A stretch of DNA of 64,000 nt from Nocardioides sp. (GTDB lineage: Bacteria > Actinomycetota > Actinomycetes > Propionibacteriales > Nocardioidaceae), in assembly GCF_030019515.1 (NCBI RefSeq), contig NZ_JASEEQ010000001.1, positions 124,001 through 188,000 on the forward strand, in the 5' to 3' direction. Shown here piece after piece: positions 17,832 through 25,312 of the stretch. Positions within the stretch are counted from its first letter, which is position 1; every line of letters begins with the position of its first letter. The notes under the pieces were generated by a model that did not search any database, had not been told where the DNA came from, and saw only the letters and a program-made list of their open reading frames with translations. A program made the translations under genes and the position numbers.

Positions 17832-18451
17832 GGGTCGCCCTGGTAGCGCTGCTCGAGCCAGGGGTCGCCGCGGTCGTGGTAGCCGTTCTGCTCCCAGAAG
17901 CCGGGCTGGTCGCGAGCGAGGAGCTCGAGGCGCGTGATCCACTTCGCGGACTTCCAGAAGTACAGGTGCGGGACGATCAGCCGGACCGGGCCGCCGTGGC
18001 CGCGGGGGAGCGGCTCGCCGTCGACCTCCCAGGCCACCCAGGCCCGGCCGCCGGTGACGTCCTCGAGCGGCAGGTTGGTCGTGTAGCCGGTCGTGGAGTG
18101 GGCGAGCACGAATCTCGCCTCGGGCTGCGGGCGCGCGGCCTCGAGCAGCGTGTCGACGCTGACGCCGGTGAACGTCATGCCGAACTTCGACCAGGTCGTC
18201 ACGCAGTGGATGTCCCCGGCGTACGACGAGCGCGGCAGCGCGTGGACGCCGGCCCAGGACCACTCCTGGGGACTCTCCACCAGCCCGTCCACGCGCAGCC
18301 GCCACCGCTCGGTCCACTGCTCCAGGGACCCGCTGGGGGTGGCCTCCGCGGTCAGGGTCGGCCAGGAGCTGCCGGTGTCGTACTGCCCGGGAGGCAGCCG
18401 GTCGGGGCGTTCGCGGCGGCGGTTGCCGGTGAAGCCTCGGGTGATCGGCAC
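17828..18451 (-). CDS. sulfite oxidase-like molybdopterin oxidoreductase
   Basis: A 207-residue protein with only the molybdopterin-binding fold of sulfite oxidases; no dimerisation or heme domain and no Tat signal are seen, so it should be cytosolic. The presumed molybdenum-ligating Cys is in DIHCVTTWSKFGMTFTGV, and GGPVRLIVPHLYFWKSAKWI is the family cofactor-binding block. The natural substrate of these short actinobacterial enzymes is not known. GTG 18451 lies six bases after a CATACT hexamer, consistent with a leaderless start. The gene is coupled to the flavin reductase downstream. Confidence 0.88.
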   Translation of the reverse strand: MPITRGFTGNRRRERPDRLPPGQYDTGSSWPTLTAEATPSGSLEQWTERWRLRVDGLVESPQEWSWAGVHALPRSSYAGDIHCVTTWSKFGMTFTGVSVDTLLEAARPQPEARFVLAHSTTGYTTNLPLEDVTGGRAWVAWEVDGEPLPRGHGGPVRLIVPHLYFWKSAKWITRLELLARDQPGFWEQNGYHDRGDPWLEQRYQGDP

Positions 18452-18457
18452 CCCTCC

Positions 18458-18463
18458 AGTATG
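18458..18463 (-). promoter_or_regulatory. leaderless-type -10 box for the molybdopterin oxidoreductase operon
   Basis: CATACT on the minus strand, six bases before GTG 18451. Confidence 0.45.
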
Positions 18464-18489
18464 GTCCCCGGCCCAATCGGTCGGATGCC

Positions 18490-19701
18490 CTAGACCGGCG
18501 TGATGGGCAGGGACCGCCGTGGCTCGAACGCGAACGACGCGCCCGTGCTGAACCGGGTGACGGCGACCTCCTCGAGCTCCGGGGCCGGCGCCGTCCGGCG
18601 GGCCAGGCGGACCGTCCACCGCTCCGCGGTCCCCTCCACCGCGACGTCGAGCAGGGGGTCGAGCGTCTGCACGACCGCCTGCAGCGGCCGCACCCGGCCG
18701 GGTCCGCACAGGGCGATCCACGCGCCGTCGGCGGCGGCGGGGGACGGCTCGACGAGCACCGCCTCGTCGGTGACCGTGGCGGCGACGTACGCCGCCGGGT
18801 TGAGCAGCGGGTGCAGCTCGAGCACCCGCAGCGGGTCGTCGAGGTGGAGGGCGCGGGCGATCCGCTCGGCGGCCACCCCGGCGATGCCGACCAGCTGCTT
18901 GGTGGCGACGTCCAGGGCCTGGTCGGCGTCCGCGGCCCGGCGGCGCACCGCGAGCCCGAAGGAGAGGTTCAGCAGGTGCATCTGCAGGCACACCTCGTCG
19001 GCGATCCGGACCAGGGCGGAGTGCGAGAACGCGGCGAAGTCGACGTCGCCGAGCAACGGGCCGGCGTAGTCGGGCGCGCCCTCGTCAGCGGCGTCGATCG
19101 GGTCCAGCTCGACCGCCGCCGCCCGGGTCCGCTCGATCGTGAAGTACGGCGCCAGCGGCTCGACGGGTGGGTGGGACTCGTCGATCGTCACGGTCCAGGC
19201 GCAGTGCGGATGCCGGTCGGCCGGGATGCGCGGCGGACGGTGCACCGGCCGGACCCGGGCCCGAGGGTTGGTGGCCACGGCGGTGGCGTCGAAGGTCGGG
19301 TCCTCGATGTCGTGGCACATCGAGACCACGTACTCCTCGCCCATCGGCTCCACGTCCATGAGCGCACCGCAGTGGTCGAGCCGGAAGGTGCCGTGCCACC
19401 GGTCGTGCACCTCGTAGCGGAAGTCCATGAACTGCGGCGGCGCCCCGATGTCGAGCTGGAGGCCCTTGAAGATCGTGACGACGTCCGTGCCCTCGTACCG
19501 CAGCGCCCGCTGCATCCGCCGCGTGTAGATCGGGCTGGCCCCGGCCCACTCCTCGATCGCGATCCGCGCCATCTCCTCGCGGCCCCACGCGGAGATGCAC
19601 CACGCCATGCCCGAGCGGTCGATCAGCTGCCCGATCAGCAGCAGCTCCGGGACGAGGGTGGCGAGCTCGGCCCGGGAGAGGCCGGCGTAGCGGCTGGGCA
19701 T
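18490..19701 (-). CDS. conserved-looking protein of unknown function beside a FadD17-like gene
   Basis: A 403-residue cytosolic protein that I do not recognise. The N-terminal half is rich in aromatic and Cys/His residues (MAWCISAWGREEMARIAIEEW, residues 29-49; RYEVHDRWHGTFRLDHCGALMD, about 97-118; VSMCHDIEDPTFD), which could form a metal or substrate site. The C-terminal half has helical Ala/Leu-rich segments. ATG 19701 is preceded by GGAGG on the minus strand. It is divergent from the acyl-CoA synthetase gene, and a KstR-type operator match lies over both promoters, so a role in the same lipid pathway is inferred. Confidence 0.75.
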   Translation of the reverse strand: MPSRYAGLSRAELATLVPELLLIGQLIDRSGMAWCISAWGREEMARIAIEEWAGASPIYTRRMQRALRYEGTDVVTIFKGLQLDIGAPPQFMDFRYEVHDRWHGTFRLDHCGALMDVEPMGEEYVVSMCHDIEDPTFDATAVATNPRARVRPVHRPPRIPADRHPHCAWTVTIDESHPPVEPLAPYFTIERTRAAAVELDPIDAADEGAPDYAGPLLGDVDFAAFSHSALVRIADEVCLQMHLLNLSFGLAVRRRAADADQALDVATKQLVGIAGVAAERIARALHLDDPLRVLELHPLLNPAAYVAATVTDEAVLVEPSPAAADGAWIALCGPGRVRPLQAVVQTLDPLLDVAVEGTAERWTVRLARRTAPAPELEEVAVTRFSTGASFAFEPRRSLPITPV

Positions 19702-19725
19702 CGAGCCTCCAGGAACCCTCGAAAC

Positions 19726-19739
19726 TAGAACGTGTTGCA
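19726..19739. promoter_or_regulatory. KstR-type operator match
   Basis: TAGAACGTGTTGCA fits the published KstR consensus T-N2-AAC-N2-GTT-N2-A at every fixed position. It overlaps the -35 box of the acyl-CoA synthetase (19735-19740) and a TAGTTT -10 candidate for the divergent gene on the minus strand (19722-19727). KstR represses sterol catabolism genes, including the fadD17 region, in mycobacteria. Confidence 0.6.
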
Positions 19740-19763
19740 GAATAGCCGATCCTCGCCTAGTTT
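19735..19763 (+). promoter_or_regulatory. promoter of the FadD17-like gene
   Basis: TTGCAG at 19735-19740 and TAGTTT at 19758-19763, separated by 17 bases. This is the best sigma-70-type promoter I see in the window. Confidence 0.6.
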
Positions 19764-19774
19764 GACGCGCGTCA
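19763..19774. promoter_or_regulatory. 12-bp perfect palindrome at the predicted transcription start
   Basis: TGACGCGCGTCA, abutting the -10 box and covering the expected start site near 19770. It could be a second operator besides the KstR-type box. Confidence 0.4.
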
Positions 19775-19802
19775 GACGATGCCAGGCGATGAGGGAGGCG
19801 AC

Positions 19803-21395
19803 GTGGCGGAGACCGTCCAGCAGCTGTTGAGGGAGCGGGCCGAGGACGACCACCCCGGCGTCCGGTACGGCGACGAGAGCTGGTCCTGGCGCGAGCACGT
19901 GGCCGAGTCCGAGGCGGTGGCGTCCGCACTGATCGGCATCGCCGACCCGGACCGGCCGCTGCACGTCGGCACCCTGCTCGCCAACACCCCGGACATGCTG
20001 CGCGCGATGGCCGGCGCGGCGCTCGGCGGCTACGTGCTCTGCGGGATCAACAACACCCGCCGCGGGGAGGGGCTGCTCGCGGACATCCGTCGCGCGGAGT
20101 GCCAGCTGCTGGTGACCGACGCCGAGCACCGGCCGCTCCTCGAGGGCCTGGACCTCGGCGGGGTGCGCGTGCTCGACACCTCCACCGACGAGTGGGCCGA
20201 CCTCGTCGCCGGGGCGGCCGGCCTGACGCCGTACCGCGAGGTCGGGGCGATGGACACGTTCATGATGATCTTCACCTCGGGCACCAGCGGCGAGCCCAAG
20301 GCCGTCCAGGTCAACCACCTGATGGTGCTCTTCGCCGGCCTCAACCTGCAGGGCCGCTTCGGGCTCGGCCCGGACGACGTCTGCTACGTCTCGATGCCGC
20401 TGTTCCACTCGAACGCCGTCGTCGCCGGCTGGAGCGTGGCCGCCTGCGGCGGGTCGACGATCGTCCCGGCGCGGTTCAGCGCGTCGGGGTTCCTCGGCGA
20501 CGTCCGTCGGTACGGGGTCACCTACCTGAACTACGTCGGCAAGCCGCTCGCGTACGTGCTCGCCACCCCGGAGCGGCCCGACGACGCGGACAACCCGCTG
20601 CGGATCGCGTTCGGCAACGAGGCCAGCGACCGTGACATCGAGGAGTTCGGCCGCCGGTTCGGGTGCGAGGTCTGGGACGGCTTCGGCTCGACCGAGCTCG
20701 CCGTCATCATCACCCGCGAGCCCGGCACCCCGCGCGGCTCCATCGGCCGCGGCGCCGACGGCGTCGCGATCTACGACCCCGACACGGTCACCGAGTGCGC
20801 CGTCGCCGAGTTCGACGCGACCGGCGCCCTCGTGAACGCCGACCGCGCGGTGGGGGAGCTGGTCAACACCCAGGGCGCCGGCTACTTCAGCGGCTACTAC
20901 AACGACAGCGCGGCCGACGAGGAGCGGATGCGGCACGGCATGTACTGGTCGGGCGACCTGGCCTACCGCGACGCCGACGGCTGGATCTACCTCGCCGGAC
21001 GCACCGCCGACTGGATGCGGGTCGACGGTGAGAACCTCGCGGCCGCGCCGATCGAGCGGATCCTGCAGCGGCTCCCGGTCGTCAACCGGGTCGCGGTGTA
21101 CGCCGTACCGGACCCGAACGTCGGCGACCAGGTGATGGCCGCGCTCGTCCTCCAGGACGGCGCGCAGCTCGAGCCCACCGAGCTGCAGCGGCTCCTGGCC
21201 GACCAGCCGGACCTCTCGGCGAAGGCCTGGCCGCGGTTCGTCCGGATCGCCCCGGACCTGCCGAGCACCGCCACCAACAAGGTGCTCAAGCGCGAGCTCG
21301 CCGCCCAGGGACCGACCGCCGGCGACGGCGTGCTGTGGACCCGCCACGAGCGCGGGACGGCGTACGTCGCCGCCGGCGCGGAGGTCCCTGCCTGA
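19803..21395 (+). CDS. FadD17-like acyl-CoA synthetase
   Basis: A 530-residue AMP-forming acyl-CoA ligase. The ATP-binding loop is IFTSGTSGEPKAVQVNH (residues about 160-176), followed by VWDGFGSTELAVIITREPG and the hinge MYWSGDLAYRDADGWIYLAGRTADWMR. The short N-terminal domain and the FATP-like motifs resemble FadD17 of mycobacteria, which belongs to the sterol regulon; orthology is not proven. GTG 19803 is chosen because GGGAGG (19793-19798) lies four bases upstream; ATG 19779 is an alternative. The upstream promoter overlaps a KstR-type site. It would activate a steroid side-chain or other acyl acid. Confidence 0.83.
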   Translation: MAETVQQLLRERAEDDHPGVRYGDESWSWREHVAESEAVASALIGIADPDRPLHVGTLLANTPDMLRAMAGAALGGYVLCGINNTRRGEGLLADIRRAECQLLVTDAEHRPLLEGLDLGGVRVLDTSTDEWADLVAGAAGLTPYREVGAMDTFMMIFTSGTSGEPKAVQVNHLMVLFAGLNLQGRFGLGPDDVCYVSMPLFHSNAVVAGWSVAACGGSTIVPARFSASGFLGDVRRYGVTYLNYVGKPLAYVLATPERPDDADNPLRIAFGNEASDRDIEEFGRRFGCEVWDGFGSTELAVIITREPGTPRGSIGRGADGVAIYDPDTVTECAVAEFDATGALVNADRAVGELVNTQGAGYFSGYYNDSAADEERMRHGMYWSGDLAYRDADGWIYLAGRTADWMRVDGENLAAAPIERILQRLPVVNRVAVYAVPDPNVGDQVMAALVLQDGAQLEPTELQRLLADQPDLSAKAWPRFVRIAPDLPSTATNKVLKRELAAQGPTAGDGVLWTRHERGTAYVAAGAEVPA

Positions 21396-21445
21396 GCCCG
21401 GTCGGCCAGGGGTTTGCGCCGCCGTCGACGGGGCACCGGGCGGGC

Positions 21446-21823
21446 ATGGGTGGTGGCCTGACCGGACTCGTGATCGCGTTCGCCCTGCTGGTCGTGCTGG
21501 CAGCGGTCGCGCTCATCGTCGTCCCGCTCGCGCGCCGGCGCCAGCACACCGCGGACGAGATCAACGCGCCCGGGACGCCCACCCTCGACTACCGGGTGCC
21601 GGAGGGCCAGGACCCGGCCACCGTGCTCGCCGCGCTCGCCGGCGACGGGTACGCCGCGGCGGTGTCGCCGACCGACACGCAGCTGGTCCGCGTGTACTGC
21701 CCGGGCGGCACGGATCGCGAGCGTCCGCGGGTCCGCGCGACCATCGAGCACGTCCCGAGCAGCACCATCGACGCCGGCGCCCCGGCCCCGTCCACCTCGG
21801 TCGCCTTCGAGGACGAGCGGTGA
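21446..21823 (+). CDS. small single-pass membrane protein, unknown function
   Basis: A 125-residue protein with one N-terminal membrane helix (GLVIAFALLVVLAAVALIVVPLA, residues 6-28), a basic stop-transfer stretch (RRRQ) and a cytosolic soluble tail of about 95 residues with a plausible fold (DYRVPEGQDPATVLAALAGDGYAA). No family is recognised. ATG 21446 is the first Met before the helix; the Shine-Dalgarno sequence is weak. It lies 50 bases after the acyl-CoA synthetase on the same strand. Confidence 0.65.
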   Translation: MGGGLTGLVIAFALLVVLAAVALIVVPLARRRQHTADEINAPGTPTLDYRVPEGQDPATVLAALAGDGYAAAVSPTDTQLVRVYCPGGTDRERPRVRATIEHVPSSTIDAGAPAPSTSVAFEDER

Positions 21824-21910
21824 CCTGAGCCGCGCGCTCGCGCCGGCACGGACCCGACCGGCCCGCTCGGGTAGCCTCGTCCCGGATTTCGAGGCGCCGG
21901 GAGGGTGCAG

Positions 21911-23431
21911 ATGGCGGGTCCGGGCGGCACGGTCGCGCCCGAGGCGCGCCCGGAGGTGCCCGCACCCCCGCCCGTGCGCGCCCGGTCCGCCCGGTCCCAG
22001 GGTCGGCACGCGGCCCGGCACCGCGCGCGGCGCCACCCGCGGGTGTTCCGCCGGGCCCGCACCCTCGCCGGCGCCCTCGGCGTGACCATCCTCGGCGCCG
22101 CCGTGCCGGGCTCCGGCTACCTGTGGACCCGCCGCCGGCTCGGGTACGTCGTGCTGCTGCCCTTCCTCGCCGGCCTGGCCCTCGTCGGCCTGTACGCACG
22201 CGACCTGCACCGGCTCGTCGACTTCGCCTTCGATCCCGCCCGCCTGCGGGCGGCTGCGGTCGTGCTCGCGCTCGCGTTCCTGGTCTGGGCCTTCGTCGTG
22301 GTCACGACCTACGCGATGGCCCGGCCACGGGGGATGAGCCGCCTCGAGGGCGGGCTCGGGGCCCTCGTCGTGTCACTGCTCTGCGTCCTGGTCGCGCTGC
22401 CGGCGTTCCAGACGGTGCGGATCGCGATGACCCAGGCGCACTTCGTCGCCACCGTCTTCGACGACGAGCAGACCCAGACCACCCCCGAGGGGGTGACCGA
22501 GGAGGACCCCTGGGCCGGGCGGGACCAGGTGAACGTGCTGCTGCTCGGCGGCGACGGCGGTGTCGGCCGCACCGGTATCCGCACCGACTCGGTGATCCTG
22601 CTCAGCATGGACACCCACACCGGCAGGTCGGTGATGTTCAGCCTGCCCCGCAACATGATGAACGCGCAGTTCCCCCCGGACAGCCCGCTGCACGACGCCT
22701 TCCCTGAGGGCTTCCGCGGCGCGGGCGACCCCGGCAGCTGGATGCTGAACGCGATCTACGGCCAGGTGCCCGCGCTCTACCCGCACATCCTCGGCGACTC
22801 CGAGAACGAGGGTGCCGACGCGGTCAAGCAGGCGGTCGCCGGCAGCCTGGGCACGCACGTCGACTACTACGTGCTGATCAACCTGCTCGGCTTCCAGCAG
22901 CTCGTCGACGCGATCGGCGGCGTGACGGTCAACATCAACGAGCCGATCGCGATCAACGGCAACACCGACCTCAACATCCCGCCGACCGGCTACCTGCAGC
23001 CCGGGCCCGACCAGCATCTCGACGGCTTCCACGCGCTCTGGTACTCCCGCGGGCGCTGGGGGTCCGACGACTACGACCGGATGCTGCGCCAGCGCTGCAT
23101 GGTGAGCGCGATCATCGACGAGGCCGACCCGCTCAACGTGCTGCGCCGCTACCAGGACCTCGCGAAGGCAGGCGAGGAGATCCTGCGCACCGACGTGCCC
23201 CGCCGGCTGATGCCGGCGTTCGTCGACCTGGCGCTGAAGGTCCAGGAGAAGAAGACCCGGTCGGTGGCCTTCGTCAGCTCGGAGCAGTTCTTCTCCGGCG
23301 ATCCCGACTACACCTGGATGCAGTCGGTGGTCGCCAAGGCGCTCGGGCCCCGCTCGGGCGGCGGCGCCAAGGACGACCCGGATCGGGCGGTGCGGACCGA
23401 CGACGCCTGCGGCTACCACCCCGAGGGCTGA
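21911..23431 (+). CDS. LytR-CpsA-Psr (LCP) family protein
   Basis: A 506-residue membrane protein that should attach teichoic acid, arabinogalactan-like or other anionic glycopolymers to peptidoglycan. The N-terminus is basic, then about four membrane segments (residues about 55-180) lead to an extracellular LCP domain: NVLLLGGDGGVGRTGIRTDS, SVMFSLPRNMM with the phosphate-binding Arg, and FHALWYSRGRWGSDDYDRMLRQR. Four helices rather than one is unusual for the family. ATG 21911 follows GGGAGG with six bases between; a GTG at 21905 is less likely. A TAGCCT box lies at 21872-21877. Confidence 0.92.
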   Translation: MAGPGGTVAPEARPEVPAPPPVRARSARSQGRHAARHRARRHPRVFRRARTLAGALGVTILGAAVPGSGYLWTRRRLGYVVLLPFLAGLALVGLYARDLHRLVDFAFDPARLRAAAVVLALAFLVWAFVVVTTYAMARPRGMSRLEGGLGALVVSLLCVLVALPAFQTVRIAMTQAHFVATVFDDEQTQTTPEGVTEEDPWAGRDQVNVLLLGGDGGVGRTGIRTDSVILLSMDTHTGRSVMFSLPRNMMNAQFPPDSPLHDAFPEGFRGAGDPGSWMLNAIYGQVPALYPHILGDSENEGADAVKQAVAGSLGTHVDYYVLINLLGFQQLVDAIGGVTVNINEPIAINGNTDLNIPPTGYLQPGPDQHLDGFHALWYSRGRWGSDDYDRMLRQRCMVSAIIDEADPLNVLRRYQDLAKAGEEILRTDVPRRLMPAFVDLALKVQEKKTRSVAFVSSEQFFSGDPDYTWMQSVVAKALGPRSGGGAKDDPDRAVRTDDACGYHPEG

Positions 23432-23437
23432 CCGCGA

Positions 23438-23453
23438 CCGGGCGCCGGCCCGG
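23438..23453. terminator. short hairpin between convergent genes
   Basis: CCGGGC and GCCCGG form a 6-bp stem with a GCCG loop, seven bases after the LCP gene stop and before the stop of the CHAP gene. Confidence 0.45.
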
Positions 23454-23471
23454 ACGTCTCACCCGGGCCGC

Positions 23472-25160
23472 TCAGCCGACCCGCACCGTCCGCGTGGTGA
23501 CCAGGCGCTTGACCAACTCGCTGCCGGCGTACCGCACCGTCATCGTGCGCTTGCCCGCCGGCAGGCCCTTGAAGGTCACCCTCGCCGAGCCGTGGCGCAG
23601 CGTGACCTCCTGGGAGATCCCGGCCAGGCGGACCACGACCGGCCCGGTGACCTCGCTGACGCCCGGTGCGGTCACCGTGACGGTGACCCGGACCCGGCGG
23701 GCGCTGCGGTCGACGGCCACCCGGATCCGCGGGTCGCTCTTCACTCGTGCGGACCGCGGGGTGTCCAGGGTGGTGGTCGTGTAGCCCGCGCTGGTCAGCG
23801 TGATCCGGGCGGAGAGCCGAGTGCCGAGGTCGAGGTTGGAGATCTGGTACGTCGTGCCGGTCGCGTCGGGGACCGGCTCGCCGTCGCGCAGCCACTGCAC
23901 CTGCACCTCGGCGTCCGCGGGGCGGAACAGGCCCGGGTCGACGGTGAGCGTCTCACCGAGGCGTGCGGTGCCGTCCAGGCTCGGCGCGGTCGTGACGGTG
24001 AACGTGCCGGGGGCGACCGGCACGGTCGGGGCGGCCGCGGCGGTGACGGCCTCGTACCCCTCGCGGGTCGCGGTCACCTGGGCGGTGATGACCCGGCCGA
24101 CCAGCTCCGGCCCGAGGTCGAGGGTGGTGCCGGTGGCCCCGACGATCGGCTGCCCGTCGGCGAGCCACTGGAAGGCGAGCGCGGGCTCCGGGTTCCAGGT
24201 GCCGGGCGAGAGCGTCAGCGAGGAGTCCACCTTCGCCTCGCCGCTGATCGTGGGCGCGGAGAGGTTCCGCAGCTGTCCGGGCTGCACGGGCGCGGTGGGC
24301 GTGGAGGTGGCCGACGCGGTGGGGTAGCCGAGCTGGGAGCCGGTCGCGCGGACCGTGATGACCTGGTCGAGGCGGGCCCGGGTCAGCTTGAGGCTGGCGC
24401 CGACGGCGTCCTTGATCGGCCGGCCGTCGGCGAGCCACTGGTAGGCGACGGTGGCCGACGCGGGTCGCCACGTGCCCGCGGTCGAGCTGAGGACCGCGCC
24501 GACCTTGGCGGTCCCGGTCACGACGGGGGCGGCGGTGTTGAGCAGCGCCTTGTCGTTGAAGTGCACGAACCCGCTCGGCCAGTTGCCGCTGCCGCGGGTG
24601 ACGACCGCCCAGGAGAAGTCGCCGCCCCAGCTGTCCTGCGAGATCACGATCTCGTCGGCGGAGACGACCCGCTCCACGTACGCGACGTGTCCCGAGGACC
24701 CGGCCGGCCCGGTGTTCGCGCGCCACCACGCCACCGCGCCGACCCGCGGGGTGCCGTCGGTGACCCTCGACATCGAGCTGCCCCAGAACGTCGCGTTGCC
24801 GCCGCCGGACCACGGGCGCTCGTTCGGCAGCCCACTCTTGACCATCCGGTAGGCCGCGTAGTTGGTGCAGTTGTGACCCGAGTACATCCGCCAGTACATG
24901 GTCCGGTTGTTGGAGGCGTAGCCGCCATTGCCCATCCCGGCGTCGCGGCAGGCCTGGTAGCCCATGCACAGGTAGGCGCTGCGCTTGAAGACGGCCGAGG
25001 GCGCCCGGCCGTCGGGATCGAGGGCCCCAGCCTTGCCCGTCGGCGGCCGGCTGGGCGCTGCCGCACCGGCGGGTGCCGGCGCGAGCACCAGCAGCCCGGT
25101 GACCAGGGCTGCGACGAGGGCAGCGGTCAGGGGCGCGAGCAGTCGGGAGCGCAGCGGCAC
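23472..25160 (-). CDS. secreted CHAP-domain protein with three Ig-like repeats
   Basis: A 562-residue exported protein. A signal peptide (residues 1-36, ending APAGAAA) precedes a CHAP amidase/endopeptidase domain (about 65-205) with catalytic Cys98 in HNCTNYAAYR and His158 in SSGHVAYVERV. Three repeats follow, each with a YQWLADGxPIxxAxG-type motif (about 210-295, 296-385, 386-475), then a final beta-rich domain. Such repeats often bind wall glycans. It probably remodels peptidoglycan. GTG 25160 is chosen because it starts the signal peptide and lies seven bases after a TAGACT box; the longer open frame lacks a good start. Confidence 0.85.
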   Translation of the reverse strand: MPLRSRLLAPLTAALVAALVTGLLVLAPAPAGAAAPSRPPTGKAGALDPDGRAPSAVFKRSAYLCMGYQACRDAGMGNGGYASNNRTMYWRMYSGHNCTNYAAYRMVKSGLPNERPWSGGGNATFWGSSMSRVTDGTPRVGAVAWWRANTGPAGSSGHVAYVERVVSADEIVISQDSWGGDFSWAVVTRGSGNWPSGFVHFNDKALLNTAAPVVTGTAKVGAVLSSTAGTWRPASATVAYQWLADGRPIKDAVGASLKLTRARLDQVITVRATGSQLGYPTASATSTPTAPVQPGQLRNLSAPTISGEAKVDSSLTLSPGTWNPEPALAFQWLADGQPIVGATGTTLDLGPELVGRVITAQVTATREGYEAVTAAAAPTVPVAPGTFTVTTAPSLDGTARLGETLTVDPGLFRPADAEVQVQWLRDGEPVPDATGTTYQISNLDLGTRLSARITLTSAGYTTTTLDTPRSARVKSDPRIRVAVDRSARRVRVTVTVTAPGVSEVTGPVVVRLAGISQEVTLRHGSARVTFKGLPAGKRTMTVRYAGSELVKRLVTTRTVRVG

Positions 25161-25167
25161 GGATGGG

Positions 25168-25173
25168 AGTCTA
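25168..25173 (-). promoter_or_regulatory. leaderless-type -10 box for the CHAP gene
   Basis: TAGACT on the minus strand, seven bases before GTG 25160. Confidence 0.5.
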
Positions 25174-25245
25174 GGGACATTTGAGTCCTCGTGGGAACGA
25201 AGTGACGAAAATGTCAAGGAGACACGCCGAGAACGAAGGTTAAAC

Positions 25246-25259
25246 TTACACCGGTGTAA
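25246..25259. promoter_or_regulatory. 14-bp perfect palindrome, operator candidate
   Basis: TTACACC-GGTGTAA, in the divergent control region between the CHAP gene and an acyl-CoA synthetase. It sits about 45-60 bases upstream of the expected start site of the synthetase (TAGGCT -10 box at 25293-25298). Confidence 0.5.
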
Positions 25260-25312
25260 TTCTCCCGTGGTCTCACTCCTCTGATCGGCCATTAGGCTGC
25301 GAACGAGAGGAA

